Assembly (NCBI RefSeq): GCF_024584435.1
Contig: NZ_CP102197.1
Coordinates: 434,001-498,000, forward strand
Origin: Schaalia odontolytica
GTDB lineage: Bacteria > Actinomycetota > Actinomycetes > Actinomycetales > Actinomycetaceae
Reading direction: 5' to 3'
Length of the DNA: 64,000 bases
Shown piece after piece: positions 27,370 to 36,888 of the stretch (position 1 is its first letter; every line of letters begins with the position of its first letter). Both the position numbers and the translations under genes were made by a program. A model generated the notes under the pieces. It saw only the letters and a program-made list of their open reading frames with translations, had not been told where the DNA came from and did no database searches.

Positions 27370-27407
27370 GGAGTGGGGCGCCGGGCGCACGCCCGACGCC
27401 CCACTCC
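27370..27407 (-). terminator. Strong hairpin between the glycyl-radical gene and pflA
   Basis: GGAGTGGGGCG/CGCCCCACTCC form an 11-bp perfect outer stem with a further CGGGC/GCCCG inner stem. It begins 11 nt after the 83-aa gene's stop. No long T-run follows; it may act as a partial terminator or RNA stabiliser that lowers pflA output relative to the upstream genes. Confidence 0.6.
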
Positions 27408-27417
27408 CTCCGACCAC

Positions 27418-27669
27418 TCAGGCCGAGTGGTGGAAGGTGCGGGACAGGACGTCCAGCTGCTGCTCACGGGTGAGCTTGACGAAGTTGACGGCGTAACCGG
27501 AGACGCGAACGGTCAGGTTCGGGTACTTCTCGGGGTGCTCCATGGCGTCCTTCAGCGTGGACTCCTCAAGAACGTTGATGTTCGCGTGGTACAGGCCGTC
27601 CTTGTCGCCGCGCTCTTCGCGGGCGGCCTTCATGTCGGCGAGGCGCTCGTCGTAGGTCTTGGTTGCCAT
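27418..27669 (-). CDS. grcA: Stand-alone glycyl-radical domain of pyruvate formate-lyase (GrcA-like)
   Basis: 83 residues, equal to the missing C-terminal domain of the upstream [26 protein letters not shown] and the tail [14 protein letters not shown] match the end of full-length PFL, with the radical Gly at 58 (25 residues from the C-terminus, as in E. coli PFL). E. coli GrcA/YfiD is a spare domain that repairs cleaved PFL; here it appears to be the obligate second subunit, as the main gene has no such domain. RBS GGAGAAA precedes the ATG. The first ~25 residues are charged and helical and not PFL-derived. Confidence 0.9.
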   Translation of the reverse strand: MATKTYDERLADMKAAREERGDKDGLYHANINVLEESTLKDAMEHPEKYPNLTVRVSGYAVNFVKLTREQQLDVLSRTFHHSA

Positions 27670-27791
27670 AACATTTCTCCTTTTGTGAGATTCCGGCGGT
27701 GCCGGCTGGGCGGGCAGCATCTTGCTCCCTCACCCACGGTGGGGGAGGTGGGGGCCAACGTGTCGATAGTCGACCCCCACCGCGGGGTGGA

Positions 27792-29897
27792 TCAGAAACC
27801 CTTGGTTCCGTCGTAGGCGCACGAGTCGTCCGGGACGAAGCCCGCATCGAGGATACCGACCAGGTTCTGGATCTGTTCCTCCTTCGAACGGCCCAGGCCC
27901 TGAGGCGTGATCGTGTTCGTCAGCGAAATGCCGTCGAGCGCGTCGTTGTAGTCCAGCTTGCCGACCGACAGCATGGAGGCGACCATGCCGTGGGTGTCGA
28001 TGCCGTTCTCCGGGTTGGCGCCGGGGGCGAAGGGGGTGCCCTTCTGGTGGCCCGACGGGAAGGAGCCGGTGGCCTTGCCGTAGACGACGTTCGAGGTGAT
28101 CGTCAGGACGGACTGCGTGGGTACCGCGTCGCGGTACATCGGGATTGCGCGGATCTTGTCCATGATGGTGTGGACGACGGTCGCGGCGATGTCGTCCGCG
28201 CGGTCATCGTCGTTGCCGTAGGTCGGGAAGTCACCCTCGGTACGGTAGTCGACGACCAGGCCGGTCTCGTCGCGGATCGGGTACACCTTGGCGTACTTGA
28301 TAGCGGCCAGGGAGTCGGCGACGATCGACAGGCCGGCGATGCCGCAGCCCATGGTGCGAATGATCTCCGCGTCGTGCAGCGCCATCTCGATGGCCTCGTA
28401 GGCGTAGCGATCGTGGCAGTAGTGGATGATGTTCAGCGCCTCAACGTAGGTGCCAACCACCCAGTCGAGCATTTCCTCGTAGCGTGCCCACACGTCATCA
28501 AAGTCGAGAGGGCCGTCGCCCTGAACGGGCTCGTAGCCTTCCATGACCTGCTTGCCGCTCATCTCGTCGCGGCCGCCGTTGATGGCGTAGAGAAGAGCCT
28601 TGGCGGCGTTGACGCGCGCGCCGAAGAACTGCATCTGCTTGCCGACCTTCATGGGGGAGACGCAGCACGCGATGGCTGCATCGTCGCCCCAGTGGGCGCG
28701 GATCTGGGGGTCGGACTCGTACTGGATCGAAGAGGTGTCGATCGAGATGCGGGCGCAGAACTCCTTGTAACCCTTGGGCAGGTTCTCGTCCCAGAAGATC
28801 GTGATGTTGGGCTCCGGCGCGGGGCCGAGGTTCACCAGGGTCTGCAGGAGACGGAAGGAGGTCTTCGTGACCAGCGTGCGACCGTCGTCGCCGAAGCCCG
28901 CGTCGGACCAGGTGGCCCAGTAGGGGTCGCCCGAGAAGATCTGATCGTAGGCAATCGTGCGCAGGAAGCGGGTGATGCGCAGCTTGATCACCAGGGCGTC
29001 AATGATCTCCTGTGCGCCTGCCTCGTCGAGGACACCGTTCTTCAGGTCGCGCTCGAAGTAGCAGTCAAAGAAGCCGGAGAGACGGCCGATCGACATGGCC
29101 GCGCCGTCCTGAGACTTCACGGAGGCCAGGTAGCCGAAGTAGGTCCACTGGACGGCCTCGTGGGCGTTGGTGGCGGGGCCGGAGATATCGTAGCCGTAGG
29201 AGTTGGCCAGGTTCTTGAGCTTCTTGAGGGCTTTGATCTGCTCGGAATGCTCCTCGCGGTAGCGCGCCCAGTGCTCGGAGAAGGGCTGGTCGGCGTAGCG
29301 GTCCTTGTCCTTCTGCTTCTGCTCGATCAGGTAATCCACGCCGTACAGGGCGACGCGACGGTAGTCGCCGATGATGCGGCCGCGGCCGTAGGCGTCGGGC
29401 AGGCCCGTGATGATGTGGGAGGAGCGGGCGGCGCGGATACGCGGAGTGTAAATGTCGAAGACCGCGTCGTTGTGGGTCTTGCGGTACTTGGTGAAGATCT
29501 TCTTCACCTCGGGGTTGTACTCCTTGCCAGCCTCGTGGATGGCGGTTTCAACCATGCGCCAGCCGCCGTTGGGCATCATCGCGCGCTTGAGGGGCGCGTC
29601 GGTCTGGAGGCCGACGATCACGTTGTCGTCCTCGCATATGTAGCCGGGCTTGAAGGCGTCAATGTCGGCCGGAGTGTCGGTGTCAACGTCGAGAATGCGT
29701 ACCTTGCGCTCTTCGGAGAGGTACTTCTCTTCAAGGGTGTTCCACACGCGCAGGGTCTTCTCAGTGGGCCCGGCCAGGAACGATGCATCTCCCTCGTAGG
29801 GGGTGTAGTTCAGCTGGATGAAGTCGCGTACGTCGATCTCATCACACCAGTTACCTTTAACGAAACCTTCCCAGGCTTTCTGGTCTGCTGTCGTCAT
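27792..29897 (-). CDS. pflB: Formate C-acetyltransferase (pyruvate formate-lyase) catalytic subunit lacking the glycyl-radical domain
   Basis: A 701-residue protein covering the PFL 10-stranded barrel, converting pyruvate and CoA to acetyl-CoA and formate. The catalytic Cys pair is C411-C412 in AIACCVSPM. DAYGRGRIIGDYRR and TPQGLGRSKEEQIQN are typical. The protein ends at SCAYDGTKGF, before the RVSGYA loop that every active PFL needs; that loop is encoded by the next gene 122 bp downstream. No frameshift joins them. PFL is oxygen-sensitive, in keeping with a fermentative facultative anaerobe. Confidence 0.95.
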   Translation of the reverse strand: MTTADQKAWEGFVKGNWCDEIDVRDFIQLNYTPYEGDASFLAGPTEKTLRVWNTLEEKYLSEERKVRILDVDTDTPADIDAFKPGYICEDDNVIVGLQTDAPLKRAMMPNGGWRMVETAIHEAGKEYNPEVKKIFTKYRKTHNDAVFDIYTPRIRAARSSHIITGLPDAYGRGRIIGDYRRVALYGVDYLIEQKQKDKDRYADQPFSEHWARYREEHSEQIKALKKLKNLANSYGYDISGPATNAHEAVQWTYFGYLASVKSQDGAAMSIGRLSGFFDCYFERDLKNGVLDEAGAQEIIDALVIKLRITRFLRTIAYDQIFSGDPYWATWSDAGFGDDGRTLVTKTSFRLLQTLVNLGPAPEPNITIFWDENLPKGYKEFCARISIDTSSIQYESDPQIRAHWGDDAAIACCVSPMKVGKQMQFFGARVNAAKALLYAINGGRDEMSGKQVMEGYEPVQGDGPLDFDDVWARYEEMLDWVVGTYVEALNIIHYCHDRYAYEAIEMALHDAEIIRTMGCGIAGLSIVADSLAAIKYAKVYPIRDETGLVVDYRTEGDFPTYGNDDDRADDIAATVVHTIMDKIRAIPMYRDAVPTQSVLTITSNVVYGKATGSFPSGHQKGTPFAPGANPENGIDTHGMVASMLSVGKLDYNDALDGISLTNTITPQGLGRSKEEQIQNLVGILDAGFVPDDSCAYDGTKGF

Positions 29898-30130
29898 TCT
29901 TCCTCTTCTCGAATCTCCACATCCGTGTGGGTGCGGTGGGCGGGAGCTCAGCTCCGTGAGTGCGTCGGATCCCGACGCTTAGGCCCATTGTCCTACGGTG
30001 GGCGGTGAGCAGACAACCCCTACCGCCCGCTTCGCTATGTTCTCCGTCTCACGATATGAGTCCCGTGTTAGTCCGGGCAAAATTATGGGACCAAGGTCCT
30101 TGATCTCGCTAGGGTCACTGAACAAGCACA

Positions 30131-30136
30131 TACACT
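30131..30136 (+). promoter_or_regulatory. Candidate -10 element for hom-thrB
   Basis: TACACT lies 41 nt before the hom start in the 274-bp divergent region between pflB and hom. The same region holds the palindromes CTCA-CGATA-TGAG and GGACC-AA-GGTCC; I see no convincing Rex or FNR site for pflB. Confidence 0.35.
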
Positions 30137-30171
30137 TGTCTCAGTGCCCATCCGACCAAGGAGTAAACCCT

Positions 30172-31479
30172 ATGTCCGAACCCCGTCCAGTCCTCAAAGT
30201 TGGCGTCCTCGGCGCCGGAACCGTCGGTAGCCAGGTCATTCGCATCCTGCAGTCGAGTCGCGAGGATTTCGCCGCGCGCTCGGGAGCGGAGATGGAGGTT
30301 CGTCGGGTGCTTGTCCGCAATGTGGACGCGCCTCGCGACGCGCCGATCGCTCGGGAGCTGCTGACGACGGAGCCCGCCGAGGCAATTGACTCCATGGACA
30401 TCGTCGTTGAGCTCATCGGCGGCATCGAACCGGCACGCACCTTCGTCTTGCGCGCCCTCTCCCAGGGGATCTCGGTGGTGACCGGCAACAAGGCGCTCCT
30501 CGCCGCCCACGGCCCGGAGCTTTACGAGGCCGCGGCGAACAATGGTGCCGACCTCTACTACGAGGCGGCGGTCGCGGGAGCCGTGCCCGTCGTCTACGGC
30601 CTGCGCGAGTCCCTCGCGGGCGACCGCATCACCACGGTGATGGGAATCGTCAACGGGACGACGAACTTCATCCTGGACGCGATGAATTCCAAGGGGCTCA
30701 GCTACGAGGAGGCCCTCGCCCAGGCGCAGGAACTCGGATTCGCCGAGGCCGACCCGAGCGCCGACGTGGATGGGCTCGACGCGGCCGCCAAGTGCTCGAT
30801 CCTGGCCTCCCTAGCCTTCCACACGCGCGTGGGTATCGACGACGTCGCAGTCGAAGGCATCACGTCCGTGACGGCTGCAGACATGGAGGAAGCGGCGAGA
30901 GTCGGACACACGATCAAGCTTCTTGCCATCGCCGAGCGTCGCATTGGCGAGGACGGGCGAGAGGGTGTCGCGATGCGCGTTCACCCCGCTCAGATCCCCT
31001 CCGACCATCCCCTCGCCTCCGTCGATGGCGCCTTCAACGCGATCCTCGTCGAGGGTGAGGCGGCCGGACGCCTCATGTTCTACGGGCAGGGAGCTGGTGG
31101 CGCCCCGACCGCTTCGGCCGTCCTGTCGGACCTTGTTGCGGCGGCCCATCACCGCGCGTTCGGTGGCCATGCGCCGCGCGAATCCGTCTATGCCCACCTG
31201 CCGATCCTCGATCCGGGTTCGACCTACACCCGCTACCAGATCCGCCTGCAGGTCGAGGATCGCCTGGGAGTTCTCTCCGACGTGGCCGGCATCTTTGCTC
31301 GCCACGGCGTGTCCATCCAATCGGTTCACCAGCGTGATGACGAGGTCCCCGGCGCCTGCGTCATCGTCGTGACCAGCCACAAGGCCCGCGAAGCGGATCT
31401 GCGCGCCGTCGCGCGGGCGCTGGCGGTGTCGGACGCGGTGCGCGAGGTCACGTCGACCATCCGCGTTGAGGGGGAGTGA
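30172..31479 (+). CDS. hom: Homoserine dehydrogenase
   Basis: A 435-residue enzyme reducing aspartate semialdehyde to homoserine for threonine and methionine. The N-terminal Rossmann domain has GVLGAGTVGSQ; the catalytic domain has GNKALLAAHG and GIVNGTTNFIL with FAEADPSADVDGLDAAAK. A C-terminal ACT domain (about 345-425, with VEDRLGVLSDVAGIFARHGVSIQSV) should mediate threonine feedback. The ATG at 30172 follows AAGGAG at 8 nt. thrB starts 1 nt after the stop, so this is a two-gene threonine operon without thrC. Confidence 0.95.
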   Translation: MSEPRPVLKVGVLGAGTVGSQVIRILQSSREDFAARSGAEMEVRRVLVRNVDAPRDAPIARELLTTEPAEAIDSMDIVVELIGGIEPARTFVLRALSQGISVVTGNKALLAAHGPELYEAAANNGADLYYEAAVAGAVPVVYGLRESLAGDRITTVMGIVNGTTNFILDAMNSKGLSYEEALAQAQELGFAEADPSADVDGLDAAAKCSILASLAFHTRVGIDDVAVEGITSVTAADMEEAARVGHTIKLLAIAERRIGEDGREGVAMRVHPAQIPSDHPLASVDGAFNAILVEGEAAGRLMFYGQGAGGAPTASAVLSDLVAAAHHRAFGGHAPRESVYAHLPILDPGSTYTRYQIRLQVEDRLGVLSDVAGIFARHGVSIQSVHQRDDEVPGACVIVVTSHKAREADLRAVARALAVSDAVREVTSTIRVEGE

Positions 31480-31480
31480 C

Positions 31481-32428
31481 GTGCGCCTGCGTGATGACTG
31501 CGTGGCCGTCAGGGTTCCCGCGACGAGCGCAAATCTCGGACCCGGTTTCGACTGCATGGGCATTGCCCTGGACCTGTGGGACGACGTCACTGTCCACGCG
31601 ACGACCGGCCCGACCTCCGTCGTCGTCGATGGGGAAGGCGCTGGCAACGTCGAGCAGGGAGAGGACAACCTCGTGGTCCGGGCGCTTCGGATGGCGCTCG
31701 ACCGGGTGGGGGCGCCGCAGGTCGGGCTGCGCATGCATTGCACGAATCGCATCCCCCACTCGCGTGGACTGGGGTCGTCGGCGGGGGCAATCGTCGCCGG
31801 TGCGACCTTGGCTCGCGCGCTCATTGGCGAGGCCGAGGTGCTGGGGCGCCACGAGATCCTCCAGATCGGAACGCAGATGGAAGGCCACCCGGACAACGTC
31901 GCCCCGGCGGTCTTTGGTGGAGCAACCGTGGCCTGGACGAATGAAGAGACGGGGCACTCCGGTGCCGTTCGGCTGAGCCCGCCCAGCGCCATTGCGCCGG
32001 TGGCCTTCATCCCCGATTTCGAGCTGCGCACCGCCGCTGCCCGGCAGGCCCTTCCCTTGCACGTTCCCCACGAGGATGCGCGCTTCAACACCGCACGCGC
32101 CGCCCTCCTGTCCGCGCTCCTGGCGGGAGGCGAGCCGGGCGCCGAGACGGACCTGCATTCCCTCCTCATGGAGGCGACCCGCGACCGCTTGCACCAAGAG
32201 CCTCGTCGACGAGCGATGGAAGCATCGCTCTCGCTCGTCGATTGGCTGCGCGCTACGGGCTACGCGGCGGTCGTCTCCGGGGCGGGACCCACGGTTCTCT
32301 CCCTCGAATCGGTCGGTGCGGACGTTCGCCGCGACGCGGCCGCCGCCGGATGGCGCGTGGTTCCATTGGGTGTGCCGGAATCGGGCGTGCAGATCACCCG
32401 AGGAGGCCTTGCGGCGACGGGCTTCTAG
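31481..32428 (+). CDS. thrB: Homoserine kinase
   Basis: A 315-residue GHMP-family kinase that phosphorylates homoserine. VPATSANLGPGFDCMGIAL is the N-terminal family motif and HSRGLGSSAGAIVAG the ATP-binding loop; AVVSGAGPTVLSL is the third motif. The GTG at 31481 sits just after the hom stop with GGGGGAG overlapping it, so it is translationally coupled. A hairpin terminator follows about 30 nt after the stop. Confidence 0.95.
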   Translation: MRLRDDCVAVRVPATSANLGPGFDCMGIALDLWDDVTVHATTGPTSVVVDGEGAGNVEQGEDNLVVRALRMALDRVGAPQVGLRMHCTNRIPHSRGLGSSAGAIVAGATLARALIGEAEVLGRHEILQIGTQMEGHPDNVAPAVFGGATVAWTNEETGHSGAVRLSPPSAIAPVAFIPDFELRTAAARQALPLHVPHEDARFNTARAALLSALLAGGEPGAETDLHSLLMEATRDRLHQEPRRRAMEASLSLVDWLRATGYAAVVSGAGPTVLSLESVGADVRRDAAAAGWRVVPLGVPESGVQITRGGLAATGF

Positions 32429-32458
32429 GCGATCGGAGCCTGTGAGTTTGTGCGCAAC

Positions 32459-32499
32459 CACCGCCAGTCATCCTGTCTGATCGGCAGGTGGCTGGCGGT
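32459..32499 (+). terminator. Hairpin terminator after thrB
   Basis: ACCGCCAG...CTGGCGGT form an 8-bp perfect outer stem, with further pairing inside, followed by TCTTGCTATATTTT. It separates hom-thrB from rho. Confidence 0.65.
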
Positions 32500-32645
32500 C
32501 TTGCTATATTTTGACCAGGTCCGAGTCGAAAGCTCGACCCCGACCTTTGCGGTGCGCCCCTCTTGCGCATCTTCCTCTCAAGCTATTTCTCGTGCTTGAG
32601 CATTCACCTCGCCCGTTACGGGCGCATTCCAGTAAGGATCACTTT

Positions 32646-34340
32646 GTGAGCAACGAATCTCCCGCCGAGATGACGACTGCGTCGCTGTCGGCGATGAAGC
32701 TGCCCGAGCTCAAGGCTCTGGCCGCCTCCCGCGGCCTCAAGGGCATTTCTCAGCTTCGCAAATCCCAGTTGATCGAGCTCTTGAGCAACGGCGCCAACGC
32801 TTCGACCCCGCGTGAGGCCACCTCGGTCGCGGACAAGCCCGCCGCGCAGGCCCCCGCTCCTGCGAAGGCTCCCCGGGAAGAGAAGCAGGAGACGGCCTCC
32901 GACGCTTCCTCGTCCCCCGACGCCCCCCGCCGTTCCCGCCGTCGTCGTGCCGTCTCCCAGGGCGCCGTCGAACCCGCGCACGTGACTCTCGATCTGCCGC
33001 TTCCGGCCGGTGAGCGCACCGAAGCGGCCGCGGAGCAGGATGGAACCGTCGTCGAGACGGTCCTCAACATTGAGCTGCCCGACGGCGATGATACCGAGGG
33101 GCGTCGTCCTCGCCGCGAACGCGGCCGACGCGGCCGCCGCGACCGAGAAGGCCGCGAGGGACGTGACAATCGTGAGGGGCGCGAAAACCGTTCTGGTCGC
33201 GGCGGAGAGGACAACCTCGCTCCGATCGCGGGCATTCTCGACATCCAGGAGAACCACGCCTTCGTGAGGACCTCCGGATACCTTCCGGGCCCCAACGACG
33301 TGTACGTCACCCTGGGTAACGTGAGGCGCTGGGGGCTCCGTGGCGGAGACGCTGTCGCCGGCGCCGTGCGCCTGCCCCGCGAGGGCGAACGTCAGCGCCA
33401 AAAGTACAACGCCCTCGTGCGCGTCGACTCCGTCAACGGCATGACGATTGAACAGGCGCAGGCCCGTCGCGAGTTTGGCAAGCTCACCCCCGTCTATCCC
33501 TCCGAGCAGCTGCGCATGGAATCCTCGCCGAAGGCCTACACCCCGCGCGTCATCGACCTGGTTGCTCCGGTGGGCAAGGGGCAGCGCGGCCTCATTGTTT
33601 CGCCTCCAAAGGCGGGCAAGACGATGGTTATCCAGCAGATGGCCAAGGCTATCGAGCTGAACAACCCCGAGGTACACCTCATGGTCGTCCTGGTGGACGA
33701 GCGTCCCGAAGAGGTTACCGACATGCGCTCGATCGTCAACGGTGAGGTCATTGCCTCGACCTTCGACCGTCCGGCCTCCGACCACACGACTGTCGCCGAG
33801 CTGGCGATCGAGCGCGCCAAGCGCCTCGTTGAACTCGGTCAGGATGTCGTGGTTCTCCTCGATTCGCTCACCCGCCTGTCGCGCGCGTACAACCTGGCCG
33901 CACCCGCATCGGGGCGCATTCTCTCCGGCGGTGTTGACGCCTCCGCCCTGTACCCGCCGAAGAAGTTCTTCGGGGCGGCGCGCAACATCTCCGAGGGTGG
34001 CTCGCTCACGATCATCGCCTCCGCGCTGGTGGAGACCGGATCGAAGATGGACGAGGTCATCTTCGAGGAGTTCAAGGGCACCGGCAACATGGAGCTGCGC
34101 CTGTCGCGCCAGCTCGCCGAGCGTCGGATCTTCCCCGCGATTGACCTCAATGCGTCGGGCACCCGCCGTGAGGAGCTGCTCTTCAAGCCCGAGGAGCTGC
34201 GCATCATGTGGAGGCTGCGCCGAGTCCTGGGAACCCTCGACCAGCAGCAGGGCCTCGAACTCGTTCTCGATAAGCTCAAGGAGACCCAGTCGAACGCGGA
34301 GTTCCTCATGCTCATTCAGAAGACGACGCCCACCGACTGA
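32646..34340 (+). CDS. rho: Transcription termination factor Rho with actinobacterial insertion
   Basis: A 564-residue RNA-dependent ATPase helicase that terminates transcription. The N-terminal Rho_N helical domain (LPELKALAASRGLKGIS..., about 15-50) is followed by an insertion of about 145 residues (Ala/Pro, then Arg/Glu/Gly-rich around 155-190). The cold-shock RNA-binding domain begins at about 197 (IAGILDIQENHAFVRTSGY). The RecA-type core has PPKAGKTM (Walker A) and the Q/R-loops. The GTG at 32646 follows AAGGATC. The frame is open upstream, but that part overlaps the leader and the thrB terminator. A ~150-nt leader may hold autoregulation. Confidence 0.94.
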   Translation: MSNESPAEMTTASLSAMKLPELKALAASRGLKGISQLRKSQLIELLSNGANASTPREATSVADKPAAQAPAPAKAPREEKQETASDASSSPDAPRRSRRRRAVSQGAVEPAHVTLDLPLPAGERTEAAAEQDGTVVETVLNIELPDGDDTEGRRPRRERGRRGRRDREGREGRDNREGRENRSGRGGEDNLAPIAGILDIQENHAFVRTSGYLPGPNDVYVTLGNVRRWGLRGGDAVAGAVRLPREGERQRQKYNALVRVDSVNGMTIEQAQARREFGKLTPVYPSEQLRMESSPKAYTPRVIDLVAPVGKGQRGLIVSPPKAGKTMVIQQMAKAIELNNPEVHLMVVLVDERPEEVTDMRSIVNGEVIASTFDRPASDHTTVAELAIERAKRLVELGQDVVVLLDSLTRLSRAYNLAAPASGRILSGGVDASALYPPKKFFGAARNISEGGSLTIIASALVETGSKMDEVIFEEFKGTGNMELRLSRQLAERRIFPAIDLNASGTRREELLFKPEELRIMWRLRRVLGTLDQQQGLELVLDKLKETQSNAEFLMLIQKTTPTD

Positions 34341-34569
34341 TCGCCCCGCCCGCTCTCGGCCTGCGATGCTTCGCCCATAGCCGATCTCACGTCTGCTCGG
34401 GCGCCTCGTCGTTGAAGGCGTGGGGGAGCGTGTGCCATAATGTCGTGTCGGCTGACCGGTTCACCGGCATGCCCCAGGCGCTGCCGCGCGCTGGAGGGCG
34501 AGCCCCCGCCAGATGCGAGGGACGCTGCATGTCCGGACCCGGAGCATCAAACGATCCAGGAGAAACTCC

Positions 34570-34791
34570 ATGAAGAAGGGTATTCACCCCGAGTACGTGG
34601 ACACCGTCGTGACCTGCACGTGCGGCAACTCGTTCCACACCCGTTCCACCATCACCTCCGGTGAGATGCGCGTGGACGTGTGCTCTGCCTGCCATCCGTT
34701 CTACACGGGCAAGCAGAAGATCCTCGACACCGGCGGCCGCGTCGCCAAGTTCGAGGCTCGCTACGGCAAGCGCGTGCGTCCCTCCAAGTGA
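34570..34791 (+). CDS. rpmE: 50S ribosomal protein L31 (zinc-binding type)
   Basis: A 73-residue ribosomal protein beginning MKKGIHPEY. It carries CTCG...CSAC, the CxC/CxxC cysteines of the zinc-containing C+ form, so it is the zinc-replete paralog; a C- form may exist elsewhere. RBS AGGAGAAA lies 5 nt before the ATG. It sits between rho and prfA, the usual actinobacterial position, and is followed by a strong terminator. Confidence 0.97.
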   Translation: MKKGIHPEYVDTVVTCTCGNSFHTRSTITSGEMRVDVCSACHPFYTGKQKILDTGGRVAKFEARYGKRVRPSK

Positions 34792-34810
34792 GGGTGGGCA
34801 GCTAGCTCAA

Positions 34811-34855
34811 CGGCGGTGTCGTCGGCCTGACGGCCGGCGGCGCCGCCGCTTTTTC
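34811..34855 (+). terminator. Intrinsic terminator after rpmE
   Basis: A 17-nt left arm (34811-34827) pairs along its whole length, with a few G-T pairs, to the right arm (34832-34848) around a TGAC-type loop, and is followed by CTTTTTC. The prfA start lies 30 nt further. Confidence 0.85.
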
Positions 34856-34885
34856 AACCCTACGAAGCAAAGGATGTGGTGAATC

Positions 34886-35980
34886 GTGGCCGCGACGGAT
34901 GAGCTCGGCGCCCTGGAACCCCTGCTGGCCGAATACGAGCAGGTCGAAGCGCAGATGGCGGATCCGCGCACCCTGGCCGACCCGCAGCTGATGCGCCGCG
35001 TGGGGCGCCGCTACGCCGAACTTGGCCGCGTCAAGGCAGCGGCCGACCGCCTGAGCGCGGCGGCCGGAGACCTACAGGCCGCGCGAGAGCTGGCCGTCGA
35101 AGATCGTTCCTTCGCAGACGAGATCCCCGCCCTCGAAGAAGAGGAAGCAGCCGCACACGAAGCGCTGGTGAAGATCTTGGCCCCGCGCGATCCCGAGGAC
35201 GCAATGGACGTCATCTTGGAGATCAAGGCCGGTGAGGGCGGCGAGGAATCCGCGCTATTCGCCTCCGACCTGGCACGCATGTACGGGCGCTACGCGGAGG
35301 CGCACGGCTGGAGCGTTACCGAGTTGAGCGCGACCCACACAGAGCTCGGCGGATTCAAGGACGTGACACTCGCGATCCGAGCCAAGGGCACACCTGCGCC
35401 CGACGAGGGCGTGTGGGCACACCTGAAATACGAGGGTGGCGTCCACCGGGTTCAGCGCGTGCCCATCACGGAATCCCAGGGCCGCATCCACACGAGCGCC
35501 GTCGGGGTCTTCGTCATGCCCGAGATCGAGGATGACGACGAGATCGTCATCGACCCGGCCGACCTGCGCATCGACGTCTACCGTTCGAGCGGCCCGGGGG
35601 GACAGTCGGTCAACACGACCGACTCCGCCGTGCGCATCACGCACCTACCCTCCGGCATCGTCGTGTCGATGCAGAACGAGAAGTCACAGCTGCAGAACAA
35701 GGAGGCTGCCCTGCGTGTGCTTGCCTCGCGACTGGCGGCCGAGGCGCGAGCCAAGAGGGAGGCCGAGGCCTCGGCCCAGCGTCTCTCGCAGGTGCGTACC
35801 GTGGACCGCTCCGAACGCATCCGCACCTACAACTTCCCGGAGAACCGCATCGCGGATCACCGCACCGGCTTCAAGGCCCACAACCTTGATGCTGTCCTAT
35901 CGGGCGCGCTCGACGCCGTTATCTCCTCGCTGCGCGAGGCCGACGAGGCCGAACGCCTGGCAGCGGCCGCGCGATCGTGA
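34886..35980 (+). CDS. prfA: Peptide chain release factor 1
   Basis: A 364-residue class I release factor recognising UAA and UAG. The catalytic GGQ is at 238-240 in [14 protein letters not shown]. The codon-recognition tripeptide is PIT (VPITESQG) where E. coli has PAT, within the P-x-T rule of RF1. The N-terminal helical domain is normal. GTG start; the stop overlaps the prmC start (GTGA). prmC methylates the GGQ Gln of this factor, so pairing is functional. Confidence 0.96.
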   Translation: MAATDELGALEPLLAEYEQVEAQMADPRTLADPQLMRRVGRRYAELGRVKAAADRLSAAAGDLQAARELAVEDRSFADEIPALEEEEAAAHEALVKILAPRDPEDAMDVILEIKAGEGGEESALFASDLARMYGRYAEAHGWSVTELSATHTELGGFKDVTLAIRAKGTPAPDEGVWAHLKYEGGVHRVQRVPITESQGRIHTSAVGVFVMPEIEDDDEIVIDPADLRIDVYRSSGPGGQSVNTTDSAVRITHLPSGIVVSMQNEKSQLQNKEAALRVLASRLAAEARAKREAEASAQRLSQVRTVDRSERIRTYNFPENRIADHRTGFKAHNLDAVLSGALDAVISSLREADEAERLAAAARS

Positions 35981-36888
35981 GCGTGAACGTGAACGGCGGG
36001 TGGGAGCTGACCGAGGCGCGATCCTGGGCGCGCACACGCCTCGGCGCGGCCGGGGTCGACTCGGTCGATGCCGACGTGCGCGAGCTGCTCCAGTGGGCGT
36101 GCGGGGTGTCCTCGCCGTGGTCTGTTCCCACCACGCTGTCGGCGGAGCAGGCGGAGAAGCTGCGATCCGGGGTGGGGGAGCGGGCCCTGCGCATCCCGCT
36201 TCAGCACGTCACCGGGCGCATGTACTTCCGCTCCCTCACCCTGCAATCGATCCCCGGTGTCTTCGTCGTTCGCCCCGAGACCGAGGTGCTCGCCGGCCTG
36301 GCCATTGACGAGGCCGCAGCCGTCGTGCGAGCGCGCGGTGAAGCCCGCGTCGTGGACCTGTGCACCGGATCGGGCGCCATCGCGTTTTCGGTCGCGACGG
36401 AGGCTGAGCACACCGAGGTCTGGGCGGTCGAGAAGGAACCCGATCCTTTCGCGTTGGCCTGCCGCAACCGCGACCTTTTGGGAGCGCGCGGTGTCCACCT
36501 CGAACGCGGTGATGCGACAGATCCGGCGACTCTTGCGCACCTGGACGCGATGGTCGACGTCGTCGTCACGAACCCGCCCTACGTGCCCGCCGATGAGATG
36601 CCGACCCAGCCCGAAGCCGCGGCGGATCCCCATTCCGCCCTCTACGGTGGAAGCTCCGATGGGACCGACATCCCCGTGCGTATCATTGGCCGGTGCCTGA
36701 CTCTCTTGCGCCCGGGCGGAGTGCTCCTCATGGAGCACTCGCCAAGTCAAGCCGAGTGCCTGCGCGAGCGCGCCCGGGCGGTCGGCCTGTGCGACGTGTC
36801 GACGGCTCCCGACCTCGCCGGACGCGCACGTTTCCTGCGCGCCCGATTGCCTCAATCGACGCCGGCGGGCGCTTCCGTGACACAATGA
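35977..36888 (+). CDS. prmC: Release-factor glutamine N5-methyltransferase
   Basis: A 303-residue SAM methyltransferase that modifies the GGQ glutamine of RF1 and RF2. The catalytic NPPY is at 199-202 (VVTNPPYVP) and the SAM motif is [15 protein letters not shown]. The GTG start is translationally coupled to prfA. The C-terminus overlaps tsaC by ATGA, continuing the tight prfA-prmC-tsaC-wecA-atpI gene chain. Confidence 0.95.
   Translation: MSVNVNGGWELTEARSWARTRLGAAGVDSVDADVRELLQWACGVSSPWSVPTTLSAEQAEKLRSGVGERALRIPLQHVTGRMYFRSLTLQSIPGVFVVRPETEVLAGLAIDEAAAVVRARGEARVVDLCTGSGAIAFSVATEAEHTEVWAVEKEPDPFALACRNRDLLGARGVHLERGDATDPATLAHLDAMVDVVVTNPPYVPADEMPTQPEAAADPHSALYGGSSDGTDIPVRIIGRCLTLLRPGGVLLMEHSPSQAECLRERARAVGLCDVSTAPDLAGRARFLRARLPQSTPAGASVTQ

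Noticed and set aside
27699..30008. A 769-codon open frame on the plus strand
   Set aside because: It is antisense to pflB, and its composition is the mirror of PFL codons.
33110..33210. Arg/Gly/Glu-rich repeat in rho as a possible inserted element
   Set aside because: Such RG-rich insertions are normal in actinobacterial Rho; frame and codon use match the rest.
34792..34855. tRNA-like start (GGCAGCTAGCTCAACGGC) after rpmE
   Set aside because: It cannot fold into a cloverleaf with anticodon and T arms; the sequence is instead an intrinsic terminator.
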